Part shown: positions 33,977 to 41,064 of the stretch, piece by piece
Layout of the letters: each line of letters opens with the position of its first letter
How positions within the stretch are numbered: the first letter of the stretch is position 1
DNA from: Microcaldota archaeon
Lineage (GTDB): Archaea > Micrarchaeota > Micrarchaeia > Micrarchaeales > Micrarchaeaceae
NCBI GenBank assembly: GCA_021791775.1
Contig: JAJYVY010000001.1
Coordinates: 1 to 63,879 of the forward strand
Reading direction: 5' to 3'
Length of the DNA stretch: 63,879 nucleotides
Made by a program: the position numbers and the translations under genes
Notes under the pieces: generated by a model
What the model saw: the letters and a program-made list of their open reading frames with translations, nothing else
Databases searched by the model: none
Told to the model about the DNA's origin: nothing

Positions 33977-35725
33977 CTATTTAGATAGAATCTTCTGCAA
34001 GGATTTCAATGGTAGAGCATTTAATACTCTGTCTTTTGTCAGCCACCCCCTCCGCGCGGTGCCGACTCCATATCTCATGAACTGCAAGTGGGAGGTGCTG
34101 TGGGCATCGGTGTCTATAGAGAAGAATATCTTCCTGCCAGATACGAGCATGATGTTGGTGTCATTCAGGTCTGTCCTATTAGGAAACGCATTTATTTCCA
34201 AGGCCACTCCATTTTCTTCAGCAGAATCTGCCACTTTTTCAAGGTCTATCGCATATGGCGCTCTCGCCCTGTGGAACTGCGTATCCCCTATCAAGCGGCC
34301 AGTAGGATGCGCAAAAACGTTTACAAGCCCGGTCTCAAATGCCCTTATCACTCTGTTGGTCATGTCCTTCTGGCTCATGTTGAAGTTGGTGTGCACCCCT
34401 GCCACGACGCAATCCATACGTTTTAAAGTCTCGTTCTTCAAGTCCAGTTTTCCATCTTTAAGTATATCGACCTCGGCGCCGTAAAGTATGCTTATAGTGC
34501 CTTCCATCCCCTTCCTCACTTTTTCCACCTTCTTGAAATAAGCTGCGAATCCCTTGTCATCCATACCTCTTGCTATGTATTCGCTTTTTGAGTGGTTTGT
34601 TGTTGCGAAATATTCGTAGCCCAGGTCTACAGCGGCTTTCGTCATCTCCTCCAGGCTGTTCACCCCGTCGGTCTCTTTTGTGTGTGTATGGAGGTCCCCC
34701 CTTATTTCCTGCGCTTCCACCAGCTTTGGTATTTTGTGCTCTTGCGCAAGCTTGACCTCGCCTCTCGCCTCCCTCATCTCTGGGGGCATCCATTGCATGC
34801 CAAGTTTCTCGTATATGCTCTCTTCTGTTGGCCCGCCTATGTTCTTGTTACGCTTGTTGAATAAGCCATATTCATTCAGCTTGTAGCCTTTGCTGACTGC
34901 AATTTGCCTCACCTGTATGTTGTGGTCTTTGCTTCCGGTGAAGTATTGCATTGCCGCGCCAAAGCTCAACGGTTCAAGCACCCTAAGATCGCAGCTGAGC
35001 CCTATTTTCAGGAAAACCGTGGATTTTGTAGGGCCTTTGAGCATTATCTTGCTGACCTCGTCCATTTTAGTGAAGAAGTCCATGACCTCTTCGTTTTTCT
35101 TTGATATTGCGAGTATATCCAAATCGCCTACAGTCTCCCTCATCCGCCTCGCAGATCCGGCAATCATAACATTCTCGACTAGGCCGCTCTTCCTTATCTT
35201 TTCCACCATCCTCTCTGCTATCGGCAAGACATATCCGAGCATCTGCCTGCCGCTGCTGGCCTCAAGAAGTTGCAGACCTTGCCGTATTGCCTCCTCGCTT
35301 TTATCCCCGAAGCCTGCCAGCCCCCTTATTTTGTGTTCCTCTACAGCTTTCTTTAGATCTTCGCGGTTCTTTACCCCGAGCTTCTTGTAGAGCAGTATTG
35401 CCCTTTTTGCGCCCAGCCCGGTTATGGCCGTAAGGGAGGCCATATCTATCGGGTATTTCTTCTTTAGCTGCTCATATTTTTTTAGCGTGCCGGTATTGAC
35501 TAATTCCTCTATGTGCTTTGACATTGTCGCGCCTATTCCTGGGAGCTCCATGAGCGCCTTTGTACCTCCTTTTTTGTATATCTCCTCTACTGGCTCCTGA
35601 AGTGTACTTATCATCAGGGCCGCCTTCTGGTACGCCCTCACCTCGAATCTTACAGTGGGGTAGTCTTCAAGGCTTAGCATGTCGGCTATTTCGTTGAGTA
35701 TCTCTGCGATTCTTTTGTTATCCAT
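33977..35725 (-). CDS. polX: DNA polymerase X with C-terminal PHP domain
   Basis: 582 residues. Helix-hairpin-helix and fingers at the N-terminus (LMELPGIGATMSKHIEELV), nucleotidyl-transfer acids in VGDLDILAISKK, and a PHP domain with GDLHTHTKETDGVNSLEEM, TTNHSK and SIDTDAHSTSHLQFMRYGV. PolX-PHP enzymes fill short gaps in base excision repair and have 3'-5' exonuclease activity. In a three-gene minus-strand unit with the CCC1 transporter and HAD remnant. Confidence 0.95.
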   Translation of the reverse strand: MDNKRIAEILNEIADMLSLEDYPTVRFEVRAYQKAALMISTLQEPVEEIYKKGGTKALMELPGIGATMSKHIEELVNTGTLKKYEQLKKKYPIDMASLTAITGLGAKRAILLYKKLGVKNREDLKKAVEEHKIRGLAGFGDKSEEAIRQGLQLLEASSGRQMLGYVLPIAERMVEKIRKSGLVENVMIAGSARRMRETVGDLDILAISKKNEEVMDFFTKMDEVSKIMLKGPTKSTVFLKIGLSCDLRVLEPLSFGAAMQYFTGSKDHNIQVRQIAVSKGYKLNEYGLFNKRNKNIGGPTEESIYEKLGMQWMPPEMREARGEVKLAQEHKIPKLVEAQEIRGDLHTHTKETDGVNSLEEMTKAAVDLGYEYFATTNHSKSEYIARGMDDKGFAAYFKKVEKVRKGMEGTISILYGAEVDILKDGKLDLKNETLKRMDCVVAGVHTNFNMSQKDMTNRVIRAFETGLVNVFAHPTGRLIGDTQFHRARAPYAIDLEKVADSAEENGVALEINAFPNRTDLNDTNIMLVSGRKIFFSIDTDAHSTSHLQFMRYGVGTARRGWLTKDRVLNALPLKSLQKILSK

Positions 35726-35788
35726 TGCACCATAAATAGATGCAAAAGCGGTATTTTATTGTTTTGTGTCGATATATCTGGGGGTAGG

Positions 35789-36373
35789 ATGGCAGGTGAA
35801 AATGCGGAAGAGGAGAGGCTTAGCAGATTGAACAAGGTCTACCTAGCCATAATATCCAGATACAAGGAGTACATAGAGGAGAAGGAAAACATATCGGTTG
35901 TCGAGCTGCCCACCCTAATAACGCCGAAGAACCCGGCAGTGAGCGCGAAAGTTGAAGAGCTAAAGTCATCATTGCAGGAATACTCATATGATAAGGACTT
36001 CAGTGCCGCAGCGAAAAAGGCATTCGATTTCGTGAGGGACAACGTAGAGGACGTAGTGCTGCCGCTGCAATTTTGGCTTATGCCGGAAGAGACATTGGCA
36101 TTTATGATGGGGGATTCGTTTGACAAGAATGTGCTGCTATGCAGCCTTCTCGTTGGCCTTGGTAACCACTCATCGAAGGTTGTTGTGGTGATAAGGGGCG
36201 ATGCGCGCCAAACTTTCGTGAGTTATGAAGCAAATGGGAAACTGCACATCATGAATCTTGAATCAGGAATACGCGAAGTGGAAAGTCATGAAGCTCTGGT
36301 GAAGCAGCTTAACATAGATGATGACGTGGTTGCGTACGAATTCAACGATAGGACATATGTAGACATAAGCTGA
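35789..36373 (+). CDS. Transglutaminase-like protein lacking the usual catalytic Cys
   Basis: 194 residues from ATG 35789, preceded by GGGGGTAGG. An N-terminal helical part is followed by AFDFVRDNVEDVVLPLQFWL, GDSFDKNVLLCSLLVGLGNH and a strand segment YEANGKLHIMNLESG, a transglutaminase-like pattern seen in DPANN and other archaea. The motif normally GDCxDK reads GDSFDK and the following His strand reads RQTFVSYE, so classical activity is doubtful. Divergent from polX. Confidence 0.65.
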   Translation: MAGENAEEERLSRLNKVYLAIISRYKEYIEEKENISVVELPTLITPKNPAVSAKVEELKSSLQEYSYDKDFSAAAKKAFDFVRDNVEDVVLPLQFWLMPEETLAFMMGDSFDKNVLLCSLLVGLGNHSSKVVVVIRGDARQTFVSYEANGKLHIMNLESGIREVESHEALVKQLNIDDDVVAYEFNDRTYVDIS

Positions 36374-36442
36374 TTATGTCAAAATCTTACTTGACGCCAT
36401 TGCCTATCTAAAGGATAGGGCGCCGCAGAAATCTTTTCTATT

Positions 36443-36574
36443 TTACCTTCTCCTTGTCTTTCTATATGTTCTTCTCTGCAACCTCTTCAGCCGCCTAATT
36501 TTCTGCTTGTTTCTATAGCTCTTTCCTATCTTTCTATTTGATCTTGACACTTTCTTTTGCATAGTACCACTCAT
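36443..36574 (-). CDS. 43-residue highly basic protein overlapping the dys stop
   Basis: The frame reads MSGTMQKKVSRSNRKIGKSY, then RNKQKIRRLKRLQRRTYRKT and RRR: about half the residues are Lys/Arg, with no acidic residue. Its ATG overlaps the TGA of the deoxyhypusine synthase gene (ATGA), a junction used throughout this genome, suggesting coupled translation. It resembles tiny ribosomal proteins (eL41 type) in composition, but I cannot match it to eL39 or eL41. RNA or DNA binding is inferred from charge alone. Confidence 0.55.
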   Translation of the reverse strand: MSGTMQKKVSRSNRKIGKSYRNKQKIRRLKRLQRRTYRKTRRR

Positions 36575-37527
36575 ACAACGTCAATTGCGGAGAACATTAT
36601 GGGGAGTATTATAGTAGCATCCCCGTCTATTGTTGTGTATTTGGCTTTCTCCTTTATCTTCCCCCATGACACCGCTTCCGTTAATCTTGCGCCTGACAGG
36701 CTGCCGTCGAACTGTGTTGCGGTGGTTATGTATACGGCATAATCTAGCCCGTCTTTGAACTGGTTCCACCATATAACATGATGCTTGCTTATGCCACCGC
36801 CGATCATCAATGCGCCGGTAACTTTGTTATCGAATGCGATATTGCTGAGAAGCAGCTCATCCCTGATCAGGTTGAGTTTAAAGTCGTGATCTTGCGAGAA
36901 AATTGACAATTGCGTGCCAAATGCGCCATCAAGTATTCCTGGATTGAATACTGGCACGTTATTCAGATACGCCTGCCTCAATATCGAGCCGTTATCTTTT
37001 ATTCTTTTGCCGAATTCAAATGCTAGTTCGCTTGCGCTGTATTCTTTCTTGTAGTTTTCCGAATTGTATATGCTGTCCATTATCTTCAGAAATGCGTCTT
37101 CTACCTTTTTCCCATATTCTTCTTTTTCTATGAATACGTTGCCGAGCCTATAAATCCCGCTTTTGTGCAGGCTTGCGTCATCTGCGTTGAACGACCCGAC
37201 GCTGTACCTGCCGCCAGCAGCTCTGGCGAGGTCGTGATCGAGTGTCCCTCCAGTAGTTATTATGGCATCAAAGTACTTGACGCTGCTTGCGAGTATGCCG
37301 CGAATGCCTGTCGATACTATATCTGCTGGAAAAGAAAGGAAGTTGTAGGACCTCCTGTCGTTGAGCATCCGCTTTAGTATCTTTATTCCAGTTACCATGT
37401 GCTGCGCAGAAAACCCACCTACAGACTCCATGGATTCAATCAGCTCCGATACCTTCATTCCTTCCTTGAGCTTGATATCCCTGACGCCATTTCTGAGCAG
37501 TGCTTTTTTGCTGTACATATAGATCAT
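36571..37527 (-). CDS. dys: Deoxyhypusine synthase
   Basis: 318 residues. FSAQHMVTGIKILKRML, IITTGGTLDHDLAR, VFNPGILDGAFGTQL and the active-site region MIGGGISKHHVIWWNQFKDG (catalytic Lys) with QFDGSLSGARLTEAVSWGKI match DHS. It transfers the aminobutyl group of spermidine to a lysine of aIF5A, using NAD. A TATA-like GTATTTAAGAAT lies near 37570-37580. The 3' end overlaps the basic 43-residue frame. Confidence 0.94.
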   Translation of the reverse strand: MIYMYSKKALLRNGVRDIKLKEGMKVSELIESMESVGGFSAQHMVTGIKILKRMLNDRRSYNFLSFPADIVSTGIRGILASSVKYFDAIITTGGTLDHDLARAAGGRYSVGSFNADDASLHKSGIYRLGNVFIEKEEYGKKVEDAFLKIMDSIYNSENYKKEYSASELAFEFGKRIKDNGSILRQAYLNNVPVFNPGILDGAFGTQLSIFSQDHDFKLNLIRDELLLSNIAFDNKVTGALMIGGGISKHHVIWWNQFKDGLDYAVYITTATQFDGSLSGARLTEAVSWGKIKEKAKYTTIDGDATIILPIMFSAIDVV

Positions 37528-37742
37528 TGACTTAAAGCAGTTTTATTCTGGAATATAGGATGTTGAATTCTTAAATACCCTTGCCTCGACTGTAAACCAA
37601 CTGCAGAAAAGCAGGGCTTCTCTCTTTCAGCAGCAAAAACCTGCCCGTACTCTGCAAGATATATGGAACCAGTGATAAACATGACGACCGGAATAAATAA
37701 AATATGAGAGGTTATTAGGATGTTCCATCCCTTGCAATACAT
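37524..37742 (-). CDS. Doubtful 72-residue membrane-anchored frame
   Basis: The frame starts MYCKGWNILITSHILFIPVV with AAAGGATAAAA upstream, has one hydrophobic segment, and its TGA overlaps the dys ATG (ATGA). Against it: the dys promoter candidate lies inside it and the second half looks unstructured. It occupies most of the 260-bp gap before ftsZ, in which I see no other gene or RNA. Confidence 0.25.
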   Translation of the reverse strand: MYCKGWNILITSHILFIPVVMFITGSIYLAEYGQVFAAEREKPCFSAVGLQSRQGYLRIQHPIFQNKTALSQ

Positions 37743-37789
37743 TTTTATCCTTTTGCGCGGATTAATAAATGGTGCGACCGGGTAATTTG

Positions 37790-38863
37790 ATGGAATCCTT
37801 GAGCAAGGATGATGAAGAGATATTGCGTTTTATCGAAGGTGCCAAGCCCAAGATTTATGTTGTTGGAACCGGCGGAAGCGGGAGTAATACAATAACCAGA
37901 ATGGCAAGTTTGGGCATACAGGGAGCAACGATGGTAGCTATGAACACCGATGCCCCGCATCTTGTCAAGACAAAGGCTGATAGGAAGCTGCTTATAGGCA
38001 AAAAGACAACGAGAGGAATGGGGGCGGGAAGTGATATACGGGTAGGCGAACAGGCAGCAATAGAGAGCAAGGAAGAGATACGCCATACTCTTAGCGATGC
38101 GCAGCTAGTATTTGTTACCTGCGGGCTCGGAGGGGGAACCGGCACAGGATCTATTGCTACTATCGCGCACGAAGCAAAGGAAATCGGCGCGCTAACGGTA
38201 GCGATTGTTACTCTGCCGTTCTCGAGCGAGGGTAGAACAAGGATGAGAAATGCTTTGGAGGGATTGTCAAAGCTTAGGAAGGTAACCGACACGACGATCA
38301 TAATCCACAACAATAAGCTTTTGTCTGTCGCCCCAGACCTGCCATTGAATATGGCCTTCAGGGTATCAGATGAGGTTCTCGCAGGCGCCACTAAAGGCAT
38401 TGTTGAGATGGTCACGAAGCCAGGCATGGTGAACATAGATTTTGCAGATCTTAGAAGCGTGCTGAAGGATTCCGGCTATGCTGTAATCGGCAGCGGCGAG
38501 GGAATGAGCGCTAATGATGGCACCCCTAGAGCCGCGGTTGCTCTGGAGAACGCTATAAAGAGCCCGCTTCTTGACGCTGATCTAAGCAGCGCAAACAGAG
38601 CACTTATAAATATAATTGGGGGGAACAGCCTTACCCTTAGAGAAGCGGAGAGCGTATTTCAGGAGGTATCAGGAAGGATAAAGGGCGATGCGCTGCTGAA
38701 GTGGGGCGCGAGGATAGAACCTGACATGCAGAAGGATACGGTAAAAATAATGCTGGTTGTCGGGGGTGTGGATTTCCCTGACTACAGCGAAGAGGGGCTT
38801 ACTAAGCAGATAAAGGAGAACACAGAGATAGACCTGGATGACCTTTTCGACAAGGAGGAATGA
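37790..38863 (+). CDS. ftsZ: Cell division GTPase FtsZ
   Basis: 357 residues. GTGGSGSNTITRMASLG, MNTDAPHL, the tubulin signature CGLGGGTGTGSIATIAHEA and the T7-loop region DFADLRSVL are all present. The C-terminal tail IDLDDLFDKEE is acidic and short. Forms the cytokinetic ring. ATG 37790 has GGGTAATTTG upstream, like the GGTGATTTTT sites elsewhere, and a TATA-like stretch lies near 37741-37749; ATG 37769 in frame would add seven residues. Confidence 0.95.
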   Translation: MESLSKDDEEILRFIEGAKPKIYVVGTGGSGSNTITRMASLGIQGATMVAMNTDAPHLVKTKADRKLLIGKKTTRGMGAGSDIRVGEQAAIESKEEIRHTLSDAQLVFVTCGLGGGTGTGSIATIAHEAKEIGALTVAIVTLPFSSEGRTRMRNALEGLSKLRKVTDTTIIIHNNKLLSVAPDLPLNMAFRVSDEVLAGATKGIVEMVTKPGMVNIDFADLRSVLKDSGYAVIGSGEGMSANDGTPRAAVALENAIKSPLLDADLSSANRALINIIGGNSLTLREAESVFQEVSGRIKGDALLKWGARIEPDMQKDTVKIMLVVGGVDFPDYSEEGLTKQIKENTEIDLDDLFDKEE

Positions 38864-38876
38864 ACGAACGGTTAAC

Positions 38877-38890
38877 CTTTGCATGCAAAG
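38877..38890. repeat. Palindrome CTTTGCATGCAAAG
   Basis: A perfect 14-bp palindrome just after the ftsZ stop, in the gap between convergent ftsZ and eL24. A second imperfect stem CGGTT-CA-AACCG follows at about 38926-38937. Either could end transcription from one side; the TTTGCAT core is shared with 16440-16461. Confidence 0.5.
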
Positions 38891-38929
38891 CGGTCAAACG
38901 CTCTAAATTAATATGATTATAAAAACGGT

Positions 38930-39103
38930 TCAAACCGCTTTCCTCTCTACTTTCTTTACTGCCATCCTGTTCTGCTTTCTTTTTACCAGTATTGCGTTCT
39001 TGTAGCACCTGCCGCTGCAGAAATAGCTTACAGTGCCTATCTTGTGCACGTACATTATCCCTGTGCCTTTCTTGATGTTTGAGGAGCAGTATGTGCACTT
39101 CAT
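38930..39103 (-). CDS. rpl24e: 50S ribosomal protein eL24
   Basis: A 57-residue gene: MKCTYCSSNIKKGTGIMYVH, TVSYFCSGRCYKNAILVKRK and the tail MAVKKVERKAV. The CxxC...CSGRC zinc finger and length match archaeal eL24. It follows eS28 by 13 bp; the eL8-eS28-eL24 order is conserved in Archaea. Confidence 0.93.
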   Translation of the reverse strand: MKCTYCSSNIKKGTGIMYVHKIGTVSYFCSGRCYKNAILVKRKQNRMAVKKVERKAV

Positions 39104-39116
39104 AAACACACCCAGA

Positions 39117-39356
39117 TTACTTTACTCTTATCTCCTTTGCCTCTCTGCTAGTATCGGGCAGCCTTATTATGTCCCCAATCTTTGCCGGGCCGAGCATATT
39201 CCTTCTTATTATCCTGCCTTTGTCCTTGCCCTCAAGTATCCTGCAGCTCACCGAATATATTTCGCCGTATATTCCGGTCTTGGCTTTGTTGTTTATTTCG
39301 ACTATTTCCGCCAAGTATCCTGATAGTTGTCTTACTTGGGGCTGCTGCTCTGCCAT
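39117..39356 (-). CDS. rps28e: 30S ribosomal protein eS28
   Basis: 79 residues ending LPDTSREAKEIRVK, with AEIVEINNKAKTGIYGEIYS and KGRIIRRNMLGPAKIGDIIR, an OB-fold protein near the mRNA exit channel. 4 bp downstream of eL8. Confidence 0.94.
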   Translation of the reverse strand: MAEQQPQVRQLSGYLAEIVEINNKAKTGIYGEIYSVSCRILEGKDKGRIIRRNMLGPAKIGDIIRLPDTSREAKEIRVK

Positions 39357-39360
39357 GCTA

Positions 39361-39867
39361 TCATTGTTCTTTTTGTGTCACGGCTGGCTGCTCTTCTGCT
39401 GTTTTCTCTTCTGATTTCTGCGCCTTTGGAGCCCTTGGCTTTTGCTGCTTCTTCTCTTTCGGTGGCTGCTCCCGGCTACTTTGCGCCTGCGCTGAAGAAG
39501 CAGAGCTCAATCCGGTCACTCTGCTTATTATCTCCTTTATCGCGTTGGCAGCATTTCCTGGGTTTTCAACTGCCACTGCTGCACAGGGCACGGTCATGCC
39601 AATGGCCTTCCCAAGTTCAAGCTTGCTCGGCACATATGTGAATGATATCTTTTTCTGCTCGCACAGCTGGGGCAGGTGCATAACCACTTCTTCTGGTTCT
39701 ACATCTCCTGCTATAACAACGAATGACGCAAGCCCCCTTTCTATGCTTTTTGTCACTTCGTTGGCGCCTTTCCTAATTGGACTTGCCTGTCTAGCCATTT
39801 GAAGGGCTTCGTATGTTTTCGCTGCTACCTCGTTGGATACCTCGAACTTTACATAAGTTTTTGCCAT
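39361..39867 (-). CDS. rpl7ae: 50S ribosomal protein eL8 (L7Ae)
   Basis: 168 residues. YEALQMARQASPIRKGANEV, TKSIERGLASFVVIAGDVEP and FTYVPSKLELGKAIGM are the kink-turn-binding L7Ae core (about 120 residues). In archaea it also serves C/D and H/ACA RNPs and RNase P. A tail of about 45 Gln/Lys/Glu/Ala residues follows, absent from most relatives. ATG 39867 has GGTGTTATGT upstream, preferred over 39876. Confidence 0.94.
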   Translation of the reverse strand: MAKTYVKFEVSNEVAAKTYEALQMARQASPIRKGANEVTKSIERGLASFVVIAGDVEPEEVVMHLPQLCEQKKISFTYVPSKLELGKAIGMTVPCAAVAVENPGNAANAIKEIISRVTGLSSASSAQAQSSREQPPKEKKQQKPRAPKAQKSEEKTAEEQPAVTQKEQ

Positions 39868-39960
39868 ACATAACACCGTCGGTCTTTTACGTCATTCAGT
39901 TTGGCATTTACCTGTATTGAACAAAAAGACATATCTATTCTAGGCTAAAGCTATTTATAC

Positions 39961-40620
39961 TTATTGGAAGGCCCTAAGCGGCTTCTTTAGTGCCGTTTTG
40001 CAGTCACATCCCCGCCCGTCTAGCGCCAGTCTTAACGTATCGGAAGCGGTGTCTGCCACCGTCATTCTGGAGGATGCTGGCATTGATGATATTGTTTTCT
40101 CGTTCCACGGCTGCCTTGGAGCGTATAGCCACTTTCCTTCGGTGGATGGATCCCTTCTGGAAAATGCAGCCCATATTTGCGGTGCATCATCTATTATGAT
40201 CTCATGCCCGCTTTTGAGCTTATCAAGCGTGTGTTCCACTGTAATGATCCTTAATCTGGAAGTAGGGAAATTATAACTTAACCATTTCTCAAGGGTAGGT
40301 TTTGCATCTGAAGGCCTACGGGTCACTATATCTACGTCAAAGTGCTTTATTAGGTGATTCAGCTCCTGTTCTGTTATGGTTGGGGGGATGGAGGTAAAAT
40401 TTTCAGTCCATGCTTTTTTATAAATCCTAAAGAACTCCTCAATAGGCATCTGCAGCTTCGTTTTTTCCCAATCATAGTCATCTATATCGGAATGCTTGAA
40501 GTTTTTGCCTTTTATCCTATTCCACTCTTCCAGTATAGGGGCGTGTGTATCTGCGATTGTTCCATCTATGTCTAACGCCACCTTTGGGCGGTATTTTCTA
40601 ACTAATTTGTCTAGTTGCAT
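39961..40620 (-). CDS. HAD-superfamily protein, 5'-nucleotidase-like
   Basis: 219 residues. Motif I is VALDIDGTIADTHAPILEEW; SRLRIITVEHTLDKLKSGHE and IIIDDAPQIWAAFSRR supply the later motifs, with VDIVTRRPSDAK holding the motif II Thr. The layout resembles 5'(3')-deoxyribonucleotidase/NT5C-type phosphatases. The last ~45 residues do not match the family. Stops 1 bp short of the CDGSH gene and probably shares its transcript. Confidence 0.75.
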   Translation of the reverse strand: MQLDKLVRKYRPKVALDIDGTIADTHAPILEEWNRIKGKNFKHSDIDDYDWEKTKLQMPIEEFFRIYKKAWTENFTSIPPTITEQELNHLIKHFDVDIVTRRPSDAKPTLEKWLSYNFPTSRLRIITVEHTLDKLKSGHEIIIDDAPQIWAAFSRRDPSTEGKWLYAPRQPWNEKTISSMPASSRMTVADTASDTLRLALDGRGCDCKTALKKPLRAFQ

Positions 40621-40869
40621 TTAACCTAGCACCTTTGTCTCTTTCTCCTCGGCAATGAAGCCCACCTTTTTGTGTGTTCCGTCACATTGTGGCTTGTGTT
40701 CTGAATGGCCGCATCTACAAAAATGAAACTTTACCTGTCCATCTATAATTAGAAGATTGGGCCCATCCTTTGTGGATTTCATAACCATCTCTTTTACTAT
40801 CTGCACTTCCTTACCATCTATAACGGCAATTGCCTTCCCGTCTACAGATTTTACTTCTATTTCGGTCAT
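40621..40869 (-). CDS. CDGSH iron-sulfur domain protein
   Basis: 82 residues. The motif CRCGHSEHKPQCDGTH gives three Cys and one His for a [2Fe-2S] cluster, as in mitoNEET-type CDGSH proteins. The N-terminal strand part (VIDGKEVQIVKEMVMKS, NLLIIDGQVKFHF) resembles archaeal and bacterial single-CDGSH proteins. Role in redox or cluster transfer is family-based. Confidence 0.9.
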   Translation of the reverse strand: MTEIEVKSVDGKAIAVIDGKEVQIVKEMVMKSTKDGPNLLIIDGQVKFHFCRCGHSEHKPQCDGTHKKVGFIAEEKETKVLG

Positions 40870-41064
40870 CGTATCATCATGTGTATTCTTCTACGATAAT
40901 ATTTATTATGATGGCTATTTAATTCAGGATAGGAAGTAAAAGTGGCGATTGACAGGTTAACTGCGCGACTTTAAGCAAAGAGGTTTGCTCTGAGATGCAT
41001 AAATGGCGGTTAGAAACCACTCTGAAAAACATGAGAATTCAACTTTCCTCTGAGGATGGGACCG

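Noticed and set aside
40920..41064. Repeated CTGA/ATGAGA-like blocks suggesting a C/D box RNA next to EF-2
   Set aside because: No good C box (RTGATGA) is present and C/C' spacing does not fit; Rfam search would be needed.
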